Source: a virus. From it: a stretch of DNA of 31,390 bases. The stretch lies in the IMG/VR virus record IMGVR_UViG_3300045806_000151, positions 1 to 31,390 of that record; one strand, written 5' to 3'. Positions 13,759 to 22,323 of the stretch are shown one piece after another. Every line of letters starts with the position of its first letter. Positions within the stretch are counted from its first letter, which is position 1. Under the pieces are notes generated by a model. That model had not been told where the DNA came from. It did no database searches and was given only the letters and a program-made list of their open reading frames with translations. A program made the translations under genes and the position numbers.

Positions 13759-14352
13759 ATGTCACGTATTTTTTCCTATTGCCGTGTGAGTACGGCTCAA
13801 CAATTCGTCGAAAATCAGCAGAGGGAAGTCCTGAATGCTGGATTTGCCATCGAGCATCATCGGTTCGTAACTGAGACTATCAGTGGTTCGATATCCACCA
13901 AGCGTCGCCCGGAATTTATGCGTTTGCTGGATAAGCTGGAATGGGGTGATGTGCTGGTTGTGACCAAACTGGACAGGTTAGGGCGCAATGCGACTGATGT
14001 CCGTATGACCGTTGAACTTCTTGAGAAAAGAGGGGTTCGGGTGCATTGCTTGGCACTGGGGGGGGTTGATCTCACCAGTGCTGCCGGAAAAATGACCATG
14101 CAGATATTGTCCGCCGTGGCAGAGTTTGAACGTGACCTGCTGGTTGAGCGAACACAATCAGGTTTAGAAAGGGCAAAGAGAGAGGGAAAGCGCAGCGGTA
14201 GACCACCAGTCTTTACCCCGGAGCAAAAAATTGCCGTGATGCAAAAAATACAAGAAGGAGTTCCCATCGCACAGATTGCCCGTGAGTTTCATGTAACACG
14301 GCAATCTGTTATGCGGGTTCGAACTTCTCACCAAAAAATCAATGGCCCATAG
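13759..14352 (+). CDS. Serine recombinase (resolvase/invertase)
   Basis: The 197-residue protein is a small serine recombinase. The N-terminal catalytic domain has FSYCRVSTAQQ with the nucleophile Ser11, KRRPEFMRLLDKLEWGDVLV, and TKLDRLGRNATDV. Then comes the E-helix region MTMQILSAVAEFERDLLVERTQ, a basic linker GKRSGRPP, and a C-terminal helix-turn-helix IAREFHVTRQSVMRV. It cuts and rejoins DNA at paired sites and fits a Tn3-type resolvase in size. The res-like dyads end 14 bases before its ATG. It belongs to the island between terL and the portal gene and is foreign to the phage operon. Confidence 0.9.
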   Translation: MSRIFSYCRVSTAQQFVENQQREVLNAGFAIEHHRFVTETISGSISTKRRPEFMRLLDKLEWGDVLVVTKLDRLGRNATDVRMTVELLEKRGVRVHCLALGGVDLTSAAGKMTMQILSAVAEFERDLLVERTQSGLERAKREGKRSGRPPVFTPEQKIAVMQKIQEGVPIAQIAREFHVTRQSVMRVRTSHQKINGP

Positions 14353-14383
14353 CTGTGACTGACACGTTGGATAGGAGTTAATT

Positions 14384-15724
14384 TTGGGCAAAAGGTCAAT
14401 AGGTCGCCGCCTCACGGACGGTTTGCATAGCATGCTAACGTCTCTTGGGGAAAAAGTGGTGGCAATCAAGTACGCCAGTAGTCGATCTGACGTGCCGGAT
14501 TGCGAGTTGCTTGCAATGTATAAGAAATCGTGGGTAGTCAAAAAATATATCGATAAAACAGCGGACGATATGTTAAAAAAAACACGGGAATTCTCTGGTG
14601 ACATTGACGACACTCTGCAAACAAATGTTTTAAATATGGAGAGAGAACTTGATGTTTATCATATTTATCGTGATGCACTGACATGGGCTTCTTTATTGGG
14701 TGATTCGCTTATTTTAGCAATTACTGATTGCCAAAATGATTTGATTGATAGTTCATTGACGTTACAAAATGAATCTATTGTTAAGTTTATTGTGTTGAGT
14801 AAGGGTGAATATATCCCAGGGAGCGATGTGATTTCTGATATTTCATCTGCACATTTCGGGAAACCGAAAAACTACTTAATTAATGTTGGAAGCAAGCAAC
14901 TTAAATTTCATCACTCACGTTGCCACCGCACAAAATTAGGAAGGCACAGCCTGAAAGATGTAGCGAAATTCGGAACGTCTGATATTCAGGCGCCATATGA
15001 AGCTATAAAAATTTTCGATGCGGCCATCCTGAGCACAGGGGACACCATCCAAGAAGCTAATGTGGATGTTATTTTTCTTCCGGGATTGAACAATCAAATT
15101 TCATCTGGGCAAGAAGAGCAGGTTGTCGAATATGCCCGAGTGACTAAGGAAACGAAATCATCAACAGGAATTCTATTAATTGATGCGGGTGACAGTTCAC
15201 AGCAAGGCCGTTATGAGCAGAAAAACGCCCAATTTTCTGGATTATCAGATGTTATCACCAAGATGTCTAATGTGTTAGCAGGAGCTCTGGATCGTCCGAT
15301 TACTGTTCTCTTTGGTCAATCTGCCAGCGGATTCAGCAGCGGTGAAGAGGACAATAAAGCCTATTATGAAACAATTAATGGACTACAAGAATCACGCTTG
15401 CGTCCGATGCAGGACTTTGTGGATCAGTTCCTCTTGGACAAGTTAGCTTCTGATGTGGGGTCAATAAGCTATACATACCCATCAATTGACAGTATCAATG
15501 AGGTCGATGAGGCCACTAGATTTACTCAATATGCCACGGGTTTTACCTCTTTGGTGACAGCTTCTGTTGTTTCTGAGGCTACAGCACTGCGTGAGATGGT
15601 TGCCAGGGGGGTACTGACCACCGTGACTGATGATGATATAAAACTCGTGGAAGGATCATCCAATGAGCAATGGAGCTATCAGTCTGAAACAACTACTGGA
15701 GCGGAAGCAGGGTCAGAACGATAA
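14384..15724 (+). CDS. Portal protein (DUF1073 / HI1409 family)
   Basis: The 446-residue product matches the DUF1073 portal family of myovirus-like prophages. The N-terminal signature is LLAMYKKSWVVKKYIDKTADDMLKKTREFSGD. Later come LSDVITKMSNVLAGALDRPITVLFGQSASGFSSGEEDN and YYETINGLQESRLRPMQDFVDQ, which are characteristic. It forms the dodecameric ring at the capsid vertex. The TTG start lies 7 bases after TAGGAG. The insertion upstream leaves this ribosome site intact. Its 3' end overlaps the next gene by 62 bases. Confidence 0.85.
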   Translation: MGKRSIGRRLTDGLHSMLTSLGEKVVAIKYASSRSDVPDCELLAMYKKSWVVKKYIDKTADDMLKKTREFSGDIDDTLQTNVLNMERELDVYHIYRDALTWASLLGDSLILAITDCQNDLIDSSLTLQNESIVKFIVLSKGEYIPGSDVISDISSAHFGKPKNYLINVGSKQLKFHHSRCHRTKLGRHSLKDVAKFGTSDIQAPYEAIKIFDAAILSTGDTIQEANVDVIFLPGLNNQISSGQEEQVVEYARVTKETKSSTGILLIDAGDSSQQGRYEQKNAQFSGLSDVITKMSNVLAGALDRPITVLFGQSASGFSSGEEDNKAYYETINGLQESRLRPMQDFVDQFLLDKLASDVGSISYTYPSIDSINEVDEATRFTQYATGFTSLVTASVVSEATALREMVARGVLTTVTDDDIKLVEGSSNEQWSYQSETTTGAEAGSER

Positions 15725-16541
15725 GATAAAACCACGTTCCAGAAAGCTGAGACCACCAAGGCCGAGTAAGAGAACAGAGGTATGGTACAGAGACGGGATA
15801 ACCCGTTTTATTCAGATGATGATAGATGTCATTGTCGAAGATTTGAAGAACCCTGTTCTGAATGATGCGCCGAATACTCTACCGTTATCCATTGCTGCAC
15901 AAATATCCAGAACCATCCAGAAATTATCTACTGCGTCAATGTTAAACTTGATGGCGTCTCGCTTGTCTTACGGCATGGTGAAGCGAGCAAATAATCAGAA
16001 CAAAGAGCATATCCAGAAGACGTACAATGCTGCGTTTAGTATTGATTTGTCTGGAATGCTAGGTAATGCGGTGGTCAAAGATATCCTAGATGAGGCGGTG
16101 AAAGAAAACATAACATTGATTACATCAATACAGACTGATTTTATTAACGATATAGGTTCAACAGTATTCACCAACCTTTCTAGTGGTGGGCGACATGAAA
16201 ACCTTATTTCATTGATCAGTGAAAGGGGAAACGTATCTAAAAATCGCGCGAAGTTTATTGCTCGAGATCAGACAGCAAAACTTAATTCAGCCATAACCGA
16301 AGCTCGTCAAAAATCACTGGGTGTTGACCTATATGAATGGGGTGGGGCTGGGGATGAACGTCAGAGGCAAGACCACTTTGTACTTAACGGAAAGACTTGT
16401 AAATATTCAGACCCTACTGTTTATTCAGATAATGAAGGGGAAACGTGGAAGAAACGAAAAAGTATAGATGCATACGAAGGAACTCCAGGAACTGATTTTC
16501 AGTGCAGATGCGTAGCCTTACCGAAAATCTTATGGGATTAA
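15663..16541 (+). CDS. Mu gpF / SPP1 gp7-like head morphogenesis protein
   Basis: The C-terminal third of this 292-residue protein carries the Phage_Mu_F domain: VSKNRAKFIARDQTAKLNSA, YEWGGAGDERQRQDHFVLNGK and the final CRCVALPKILWD with its paired cysteines. The N-terminal part is basic (KPRSRKLRPPRPSKR). Proteins of this family are minor head components, often required for infectivity. AAGGAT lies 9 bases before the ATG. It is coupled to the portal gene by overlap and is one base from the next gene. Confidence 0.82.
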   Translation: MSNGAISLKQLLERKQGQNDKIKPRSRKLRPPRPSKRTEVWYRDGITRFIQMMIDVIVEDLKNPVLNDAPNTLPLSIAAQISRTIQKLSTASMLNLMASRLSYGMVKRANNQNKEHIQKTYNAAFSIDLSGMLGNAVVKDILDEAVKENITLITSIQTDFINDIGSTVFTNLSSGGRHENLISLISERGNVSKNRAKFIARDQTAKLNSAITEARQKSLGVDLYEWGGAGDERQRQDHFVLNGKTCKYSDPTVYSDNEGETWKKRKSIDAYEGTPGTDFQCRCVALPKILWD

Positions 16542-16542
16542 T

Positions 16543-17688
16543 ATGGCTTGGAAAAGAAACCTATCTGGGTACGTCGTTACAACGGCGAAGATAACACGGG
16601 CAGGAGCGGTTGAATATTACGGCTATGAACTCGGAATACTTGGCGTAAATTCCAATAAAAAATTCACTATTAACCGCACGATAGAAGAATTATCTTCCCC
16701 TGAAACACTTGCGTCTTTTGATGGGCAGACGCTAACTCTTACCCATCCAGATGAAGGCGAGGTTGACGCTATAGAATGGAGGGATAAGGCAATAGGCCAC
16801 ATCCAAAATGTACGTGTCGAAGGAGATTATATCCTCTGTGATGTGTATATAAAGGATGCTTTGGCTATTAAGGTAATTACCGATATGGGTATTCGGGAAT
16901 TATCAGTTGGTTATGAACCAGCGGTTATCGTTGAACGAGGAAGTGAGTTTTACCAAATAAATATTCGTTGCAATCACGTTGCAGTTGTGGCTGAAGGGCG
17001 CATCGGCTCGGAGTGTAGACTTAACGACAAGAAAGGTGGGGAAGTGAAATACACGATAAAAGACATACTGGGAGTATTAAAAAACAAGCGGCTAAAAGAT
17101 GCTGAAGGGAAAAATCTGACAGAGGATGAACTGATTGGAATGATTGCTGCTCTAGAGTCAACCCTTGCAGATCTGGAAGGGGACGCCAGCAAGGAAACTG
17201 TAACTAAGGCTAGGGAAGTGATGGACCAGCTTGCAGAGTTAAAAATGCAACTTGAATCGATAAAGCGAGCATCACCAGGCCCAGTGGACACTAGTCCAGA
17301 ATCCGTTGATGTTGACAGTGAATCCAAAATTGCTGAACTCAAGTCTGAAAATGCAGAGTTGAAAGCAAAAATTGCAGAACTCGAAGCCGAAATAGAGAAG
17401 CTAAAAGAGGATAAAGACACCGAAACCACTTTGGCAGATGCTAAAGAAAGGTTCACTAAAGTAAAATTCAATGACGTCAAAACGGCACGTGATGTTCGTA
17501 GTGCGGTGCTGGAATCAACCGGTGTGTTCAACGATACACAGGTTAAATCGATGAGTGATAGCGAAATACGCGCTGCATATGCAGCTGTTCAGGCTATATC
17601 AAAACCTCGCAGTAACATTGGAGAAATTCTTCTGAATGATGCTACAACTAAAAAGCCAGATCTCACCAAACAATTTGGAGGAAAATAA
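16543..17688 (+). CDS. DUF2213 capsid maturation protease with scaffold-like C-terminus
   Basis: Residues 1-165 match DUF2213: TFDG/ASFDGQTLTLTHP, GHIQNVRVEGDYILCDVYI, GIRELSVGYEP and CNHVAVVAEGRIGSE. This is the region proposed to be the prohead protease. From about 200 the chain becomes a long coiled coil (ESKIAELKSENAELKAKIAE and flanks), as expected for an internal scaffold. The combined protease-scaffold arrangement is known from many tailed phages. It lies just before the cement and major capsid genes. The protease role is inferred from family and order. Confidence 0.72.
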   Translation: MAWKRNLSGYVVTTAKITRAGAVEYYGYELGILGVNSNKKFTINRTIEELSSPETLASFDGQTLTLTHPDEGEVDAIEWRDKAIGHIQNVRVEGDYILCDVYIKDALAIKVITDMGIRELSVGYEPAVIVERGSEFYQINIRCNHVAVVAEGRIGSECRLNDKKGGEVKYTIKDILGVLKNKRLKDAEGKNLTEDELIGMIAALESTLADLEGDASKETVTKAREVMDQLAELKMQLESIKRASPGPVDTSPESVDVDSESKIAELKSENAELKAKIAELEAEIEKLKEDKDTETTLADAKERFTKVKFNDVKTARDVRSAVLESTGVFNDTQVKSMSDSEIRAAYAAVQAISKPRSNIGEILLNDATTKKPDLTKQFGGK

Positions 17689-18167
17689 TGTCTGATAAAA
17701 ATCCATATCTCGGCAAGCGCTGGTTTGCTGGTCAAGTAGCTAGAGCAGGCGAGTCTGGTATTGTCGCGCAGTCTTATATCAACGCTGGTAAAGACCTTAT
17801 TAAAGGTGGTCGCTTTGTTGCAATGGGTGAAGGTGCTCAGACTGTGAAAAATATTACCGACGACAGTGACAAAATTTTAGGGGTGGCAACGGTAATGGGA
17901 GCCCACCACGAATTTAAAGTGGGTAAAAACTTGTCTGTGATGGCGCTTCCGCATGGTTCTGAGGTTGTCGCAGAAATGGCTAAAAGCAGTAAGCTGTCTA
18001 TTGGTGATGAGGTGAAAATTGTCGCGACCGGAGAGGACTCCGGGACTATTAGTCACGATGGTGCTATCGAAACCCAATTTTACGTTACCGATGTAAATGG
18101 TAGCTTAGCAAAAATTATGCGAAGCGAAGTCATTAAACCAGCCGTTGTTCTAGGTAACGAGGATTAA
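17688..18167 (+). CDS. Head decoration / structural cement protein
   Basis: The 159-residue protein is beta-rich, with glycine- and valine-rich strands (GGRFVAMGEGAQTVKNI, GVATVMGAHHEFKVGKNLSV, LPHGSEVVAEM). It resembles capsid cement proteins encoded just upstream of DUF2184-type major capsid genes. Such trimers stabilise the expanded capsid. Its ATG overlaps the preceding stop (TAATG), with GGAGG directly upstream. The call depends on size, composition and position more than on a specific motif. Confidence 0.62.
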   Translation: MSDKNPYLGKRWFAGQVARAGESGIVAQSYINAGKDLIKGGRFVAMGEGAQTVKNITDDSDKILGVATVMGAHHEFKVGKNLSVMALPHGSEVVAEMAKSSKLSIGDEVKIVATGEDSGTISHDGAIETQFYVTDVNGSLAKIMRSEVIKPAVVLGNED

Positions 18168-18170
18168 GAA

Positions 18171-19109
18171 ATGGATGAAGTAGATATTCAAGATGTACTT
18201 GAACAGACCGCAATCGACTTTGATGGAACTTTCGAAAAGCAAGAGTATCCAGATGTTCAGCTCGGAAAGTTCATGACCATAACCCAGACTGGCAATGTTC
18301 AAACTACTGACGTTCTGTATGGTCAAGAAACAGGCACTCAAGATCTAGATAACGGCCTGATTGATGAGAATACCACGTCGCTTGAAACCGAAGATATTAA
18401 TATCGAAGCTAAGAAAATGGGGTATGTTGACTGGGCAAAAGTCGTTGTCTACACCCGTCTTGGTGTAGAACGAGCGAAAAAAATCGGCATTGACCTGGAC
18501 ACCTCCAAATTGGAAAACCTACGCGGTGTTTGCCTACGTACCATCCAAAAAACCGCGCTCATTGGTCATGCTCGACGCCGCGATGTCACTGGCCTGCTAA
18601 ATAATGCAGCTGTTAATGTTAAAGATTTGTCTGGTGGGAAGGCTGTTTCCGCAATGACAGGTGCGGAAGCCAGGGCGTTCTTCATTAATCTGATCAAGCT
18701 GGGATACAGTGCCAGTGATCATACTGTCATGCCGGACACTATCGCTATCGATAGCATGGACTTGCTGACCCTGTCTGGTCTGTATGACGCATCAATCACC
18801 AACGGCTCGACCAATATCAATGTGTTGGCTGCGATCAAGCAATCTCTCAACGAGTTCTCAGGGCAAGATATCAGGATAGTTGGTATTCCGATGGGCTTTG
18901 CCCAAGGCGCTGGCCTGAAAGGGGTGAACCGCGCGTGTGTGTATACCAACAATAAAGAAACAGTATTTACTGACTGGGCACGTGCTCCGTCAACTGGATC
19001 TGTGTTCCAGCGTTCATCTGTAAGTTTTGAAATTCCTTTAGAGGCACAGTTTACGGGTGCGATCATTCGCAAATTAGACCGTTTCATTTACGCAGACTAC
19101 AAACCCTAA
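18171..19109 (+). CDS. Major capsid protein (DUF2184 family)
   Basis: The 312-residue product has the DUF2184 pattern. An N-terminal segment (QEYPDVQLGKFMTITQTGN) is followed by ARRRDVTGLLNNAAVNV, and by IDSMDLLTLSGLYDASITNGSTNINVLAAIKQSL in the HK97-fold A-domain region. The end is VSFEIPLEAQFTGAIIRKLDRFIYADY. The length is normal for this family. GAGGATTAAG lies upstream of the ATG. It is placed between the cement protein and the first connector, as expected. Confidence 0.85.
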   Translation: MDEVDIQDVLEQTAIDFDGTFEKQEYPDVQLGKFMTITQTGNVQTTDVLYGQETGTQDLDNGLIDENTTSLETEDINIEAKKMGYVDWAKVVVYTRLGVERAKKIGIDLDTSKLENLRGVCLRTIQKTALIGHARRRDVTGLLNNAAVNVKDLSGGKAVSAMTGAEARAFFINLIKLGYSASDHTVMPDTIAIDSMDLLTLSGLYDASITNGSTNINVLAAIKQSLNEFSGQDIRIVGIPMGFAQGAGLKGVNRACVYTNNKETVFTDWARAPSTGSVFQRSSVSFEIPLEAQFTGAIIRKLDRFIYADYKP

Positions 19110-19125
19110 ACTAAGGAGGGGTAAT

Positions 19126-19491
19126 GTGAATACCTTTCTGATTCGTTACCCCGAATTTGCCAAGGTTGAAAAAAAACGCTTGTGCATGTCCTTGAAGGAT
19201 GCGGAATCACAAATGAGCAAAAGGATATGGGGAAAGCTCTACGAGCAAGGCCTACATGCTTTAATGGCTCATTTACTATATGCATCTGGCGCACTAACGC
19301 CATCAGGAAACGGCAATGGTAGCCCTGTTCAGGTAGCAACGAGCGAAACGGCGGGCGGCCTGTCTATAGGTTATTCCGCACCCGACTCTGGTTTCTCTGA
19401 TAGTCACGCAGGTTTGGCGCTAACTCACTATGGGCAGACGTATTTACGCCTGCGGAAATTGACTGCTAGACATTTTCTGACAGTGCGATAA
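19126..19491 (+). CDS. Head-tail connector (DUF4054)
   Basis: The 121-residue protein begins FLIRYPEFAKV, the usual start of DUF4054 adaptors. Helical segments (DAESQMSKRIWGKLYEQGLHALMAHLLYA) follow, then GLSIGYSAPDSGFSDS and the terminal YGQTYLRLRKLT motif. Proteins of this group form the ring under the portal. The GTG start has the very strong AAGGAGGGG 5 bases upstream. Its TAA is followed directly by the palindromic repeat at 19493. Confidence 0.8.
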   Translation: MNTFLIRYPEFAKVEKKRLCMSLKDAESQMSKRIWGKLYEQGLHALMAHLLYASGALTPSGNGNGSPVQVATSETAGGLSIGYSAPDSGFSDSHAGLALTHYGQTYLRLRKLTARHFLTVR

Positions 19492-19492
19492 T

Positions 19493-19518
19493 CGCTAAAT
19501 AGCTATTTAACGAATTAG
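19493..19518. repeat. Palindromic repeat copy 4, between two phage head genes
   Basis: This 26-bp sequence is identical to 4367-4392 in recE. It fills nearly the whole 34-base gap between the connector stop and the next ATG, leaving no Shine-Dalgarno for that gene. Its presence in the virion operon ties that operon to the plasmid-like module. Confidence 0.8.
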
Positions 19519-19525
19519 TATTTAT

Positions 19526-20023
19526 ATGAGTATAAAAAACGCTGGGGCTATCAATCTGAGTCAGTTAAAGGAAATTGAGAAGAGGATTAAAGCCTTTTCC
19601 GAAAAATCGGTCGTTATTGGTGTTCCGGCATCGGAAGCAGCAAGAAATGGTAAAGCCGATCCTGGCGCTAATAACGCAACTATTGCAGCAGCCCATGAAT
19701 TCGGGGTGGCAGGAAGATTGCCAGAGCGTTCATTCTTGCGATCAACTATGCGAGAGAACGGAGCAGGTTATGCTAAGAGATTGGCTGAGCAAATCGATAA
19801 GTCATTGAGTACCAATACGCAGCCGGAGGTTACTTACGCGCAGATGGGAATGCAAATAACTAACGACGTAAAACGCAAGATCATAGCCGGGATTAACCCC
19901 CCGCTGAGTGATGTAACGAAAGAACAGCGACGCAAAGGTAAGGAGCGAAAAGCCACGAGCGTTCCGCTATACGACACAGGTCAGCTTATTCAGTCGATTC
20001 ACTACGAGATACGAGATGGATAA
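19526..20023 (+). CDS. Neck protein, HK97 gp10-like / virion morphogenesis
   Basis: The 165-residue protein has SVVIGVPASEAAR followed by ATIAAAHEFGVAGRLPERSFLRSTM, the signature of gp10/gpG-like tail completion proteins (an A-x-x-H-E-F-G ... I/L-P-x-R-x-F-x-R core). The C-terminal part ends PLYDTGQLIQSIHYEI, also a family feature. It probably sits at the head-tail junction. No normal ribosome site precedes the ATG because the palindromic repeat occupies the gap. It overlaps the next gene by 8 bases. Confidence 0.8.
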   Translation: MSIKNAGAINLSQLKEIEKRIKAFSEKSVVIGVPASEAARNGKADPGANNATIAAAHEFGVAGRLPERSFLRSTMRENGAGYAKRLAEQIDKSLSTNTQPEVTYAQMGMQITNDVKRKIIAGINPPLSDVTKEQRRKGKERKATSVPLYDTGQLIQSIHYEIRDG

Positions 20024-20387
20024 TCGCTTCGACAAAATATTTGAAAATCCTTTTTTTCGGAAAGTAGAATCATTCACGCGCATTACTGAGTTAATCAACG
20101 ACCTCGGCCAACCTGTTAAAGCTACGGAGTTATTAACTCTGGTTTGCATCATTCAACCCGCTACTCCTGACATTCTAGCAATATTACCGGAAGGTGAACG
20201 CTACAATCCTGCTATCCGCATCATGACACAGAAAATGTTATTAGCAGGTGACGAATTAGCTTACGAGGGGATGCGCTGGCGGGTTATAAACAACTCAGCA
20301 TGGGTGGGATATGGCTATCACGACTGTGTGGCAACTCGATATGACGGCAGTCAGGCTGATGATAGCAAGGGCTTTGGAATTGCCTAG
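20016..20387 (+). CDS. Putative head-closure protein
   Basis: The 123-residue product begins MDNRFDKIFENPFFRKV and is beta-rich afterwards (IQPATPDILAILPEGERYNP, GDELAYEGMRWRVINNS). The segment AYEGMRWRVINNSAWVGYGYHD resembles head-completion proteins that carry a small barrel. Its position between the gp10-like neck protein and the tail terminator supports a closure role. The start is within the 3' end of the preceding gene (ATGGATAATCGC overlap). Confidence 0.55.
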   Translation: MDNRFDKIFENPFFRKVESFTRITELINDLGQPVKATELLTLVCIIQPATPDILAILPEGERYNPAIRIMTQKMLLAGDELAYEGMRWRVINNSAWVGYGYHDCVATRYDGSQADDSKGFGIA

Positions 20388-20805
20388 CAAGTTAGTGATG
20401 GACGCTGATTTATCACCGAATGTATCGGCGTTGCAAGCGTTTGTCACTGTCGGTCGGTTAACTTCGCGTGATTTGGGGGTGGAATATCGTTATCTTGGTG
20501 ATCAGGAACAGGAAATTGTCACCACTTCGCGCATCACGACAACCTCGGTCAATGCTTATGGGCAAAACGCTTTCCTTCTCATTGAGAGGCTAGCTTCAAC
20601 ACTCAATATATCGGAAATAGCTCAGGGATTTAAAGCGATTGGAGCTTCCACACTAACCGTTTCACCCATTCGCAACCTGCCAACGGTGCTATCTGGTGGC
20701 AAAGAGCAACGCGCACAAATCGACATCGATATTATGCATATTCATCGCGTAGGTGCTGATGTATGGCGTGCAAAAACCGTTGAAATATCAACTAATAAGG
20801 GGTAG
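20311..20805 (+). CDS. Putative neck / tail terminator protein
   Basis: The 164-residue protein lies just before the sheath gene, where contractile phages encode the tail terminator. It contains NVSALQAFVTVG, VEYRYLGDQEQEIVTTSRITTTSVNAYGQNAFLLIERL and LSGGKEQRAQIDIDIMHIHRVG. This is a strand-helix-strand pattern like LIC_12616-type neck terminators. The start is uncertain: ATG at 20311 (overlapping the previous gene by 77 bases), 20341 or 20356 are all in frame. The stop is two bases before the sheath ATG. Confidence 0.6.
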   Translation: MAITTVWQLDMTAVRLMIARALELPSKLVMDADLSPNVSALQAFVTVGRLTSRDLGVEYRYLGDQEQEIVTTSRITTTSVNAYGQNAFLLIERLASTLNISEIAQGFKAIGASTLTVSPIRNLPTVLSGGKEQRAQIDIDIMHIHRVGADVWRAKTVEISTNKG

Positions 20806-20807
20806 GC

Positions 20808-22313
20808 ATGGGCTTATCAATGAATCAAGTAGTTAACGCTCAGATTATGCCTCAAGCGATGACGGCAGCGCGGCGTGATCTATCAGTACTGGCAATTTTT
20901 ACACAAGAATCTGGCGAGGTATTTAAAGATGTCAAAACGCGCTATGTATCAGTATCGGGTGCGCTAGAAGTGGCAGAGTTATTCGGATCTGACTCGAAGG
21001 CGTATGCCGCGGCATTACAGGTTTTTGCCGTTCGACCAATGCCGAAGAGAGCACTGATTGCGCGTTGGGTTGTCGATAAGCAGACTATCCCTGAAAAGAG
21101 ATCCAGCATTACCGGTTCGGCTATCAGCACTCACGTGAATAACTTCAAGATAATAACTGACGGTGTGTTGATGCTGCCAATCAACAGGGAAATAGTTACG
21201 GTTAGTGGTTTGAACTTCTCTGGATCAATATATTACTTGGATATTGCAAAGAAAATCACCGAATCATTGCCAAAAGACACTGATGCGCAGGTAACATGGG
21301 AAAATGGTTCCTTTGTTGTCTCAAGTATCAAAACCGGATCTGCTGCTGCGAAAATTGGTTTTGCACAGCCCACCACCATGGGTACAGATCTGTCCGATCT
21401 CATGAGACTACGCGAAGTGAACGCAACTCAAGTAGTAGGACAAGATGCCGTAACTCTTAACTCAGAAAGCATTAGCGATGCGCTGAACAAGCTCGAAAAC
21501 GTATATCAAAATTGGTACGGTGCGTATTTCACCGTGCTATCGACAAAGCAGGATCTCGTAACTGCTAACCAATGGTGTGCCGCCGCAATGAGTCCGAAAG
21601 TGGTCGGTTACACGGCGACGTGCGACAGCGATTTAGAGTGGGAGGAAGATAACGTCCTGAAAGTGATCGCACAGACGCCTGGTTCACGCTTGATGGCTCA
21701 GTTTAACAAAACAGGTCAAGACCATGCTGGTGCGGCGCTACTTGCTCTTGCACTAAATACTGACTGGAATGCAACTAACTCGGCTAAAACGGTGAAGTTC
21801 AAGCAGCAAAAAACGGTGCAAAGCGACGACAGCATCACATTGATGGATGCAATGAAAGCGGAGCGTCTTGGTTTGAATTTTTACACTGATTATGATGGCG
21901 TTCCAATGCTGGCACAAGGAATGATGATTGGAGGTCAATTTATCGATGAGGTTGTAGGGTTGGACGCATACATCGATTCCGTACAAAAACAGGCATTCTC
22001 TGTGTTGCAAACCAACCCGACAAAGATTCCGCAAACGGATAAAGGCCAGGCCGTACTGATCGGAGCACTTAATGTCGTCGGTCAAGAGTTCGTTCGTAAC
22101 GGATTTATTGCTCCAGGAGTGTGGCGTGGTAACGCTGTTGGAGAATTAGAATGGGGAGATTCTGTCGAGAAAGGGTACTACTTCTACTCTGACAGTTACG
22201 ATCTGCAATCACCAGCAGACCGCGAAGCACGCAAGGCCATGCCAATCATGTGCGCTTTAAAACTGGCTGGTGCTATCCACAGTGTGGACATCTTAATTCA
22301 ATTTAACCGCTAA
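20808..22313 (+). CDS. Contractile tail sheath protein (DUF3383)
   Basis: The 501-residue protein matches DUF3383 sheath proteins. The N-terminal region has KDVKTRYVSVSGALEVAELFGSDSKAYAAALQVFAV and PMPKRALIARWV. A middle ITESLPKDTD/VTWENGSFVVSS strand region follows, then the C-terminal domain TDYDGVPMLAQGMMIGGQFIDEVVGLDAYIDSVQ and VWRGNAVGELEWGDSVEKGYYFYSD. The sheath contracts to drive the tube through the envelope, which makes the virion a myovirus. AAGGGGTAGGC gives the ribosome site. The length is standard. Confidence 0.9.
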   Translation: MGLSMNQVVNAQIMPQAMTAARRDLSVLAIFTQESGEVFKDVKTRYVSVSGALEVAELFGSDSKAYAAALQVFAVRPMPKRALIARWVVDKQTIPEKRSSITGSAISTHVNNFKIITDGVLMLPINREIVTVSGLNFSGSIYYLDIAKKITESLPKDTDAQVTWENGSFVVSSIKTGSAAAKIGFAQPTTMGTDLSDLMRLREVNATQVVGQDAVTLNSESISDALNKLENVYQNWYGAYFTVLSTKQDLVTANQWCAAAMSPKVVGYTATCDSDLEWEEDNVLKVIAQTPGSRLMAQFNKTGQDHAGAALLALALNTDWNATNSAKTVKFKQQKTVQSDDSITLMDAMKAERLGLNFYTDYDGVPMLAQGMMIGGQFIDEVVGLDAYIDSVQKQAFSVLQTNPTKIPQTDKGQAVLIGALNVVGQEFVRNGFIAPGVWRGNAVGELEWGDSVEKGYYFYSDSYDLQSPADREARKAMPIMCALKLAGAIHSVDILIQFNR

Positions 22314-22323
22314 GGAGCAGTGT

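Noticed and set aside
14310-14325. GGTTCGAAC word resembling a tRNA T-loop
   Set aside because: It lies inside the resolvase coding sequence, and no acceptor, D or anticodon stems can be drawn around it. No tRNA gene was found in the window.
16974-17531. 185-codon minus-strand open frame with serine-rich product
   Set aside because: It is the antisense shadow of the coiled-coil part of the DUF2213 gene; its serine-rich content is the mirror of the Glu/Ala/Lys codons.
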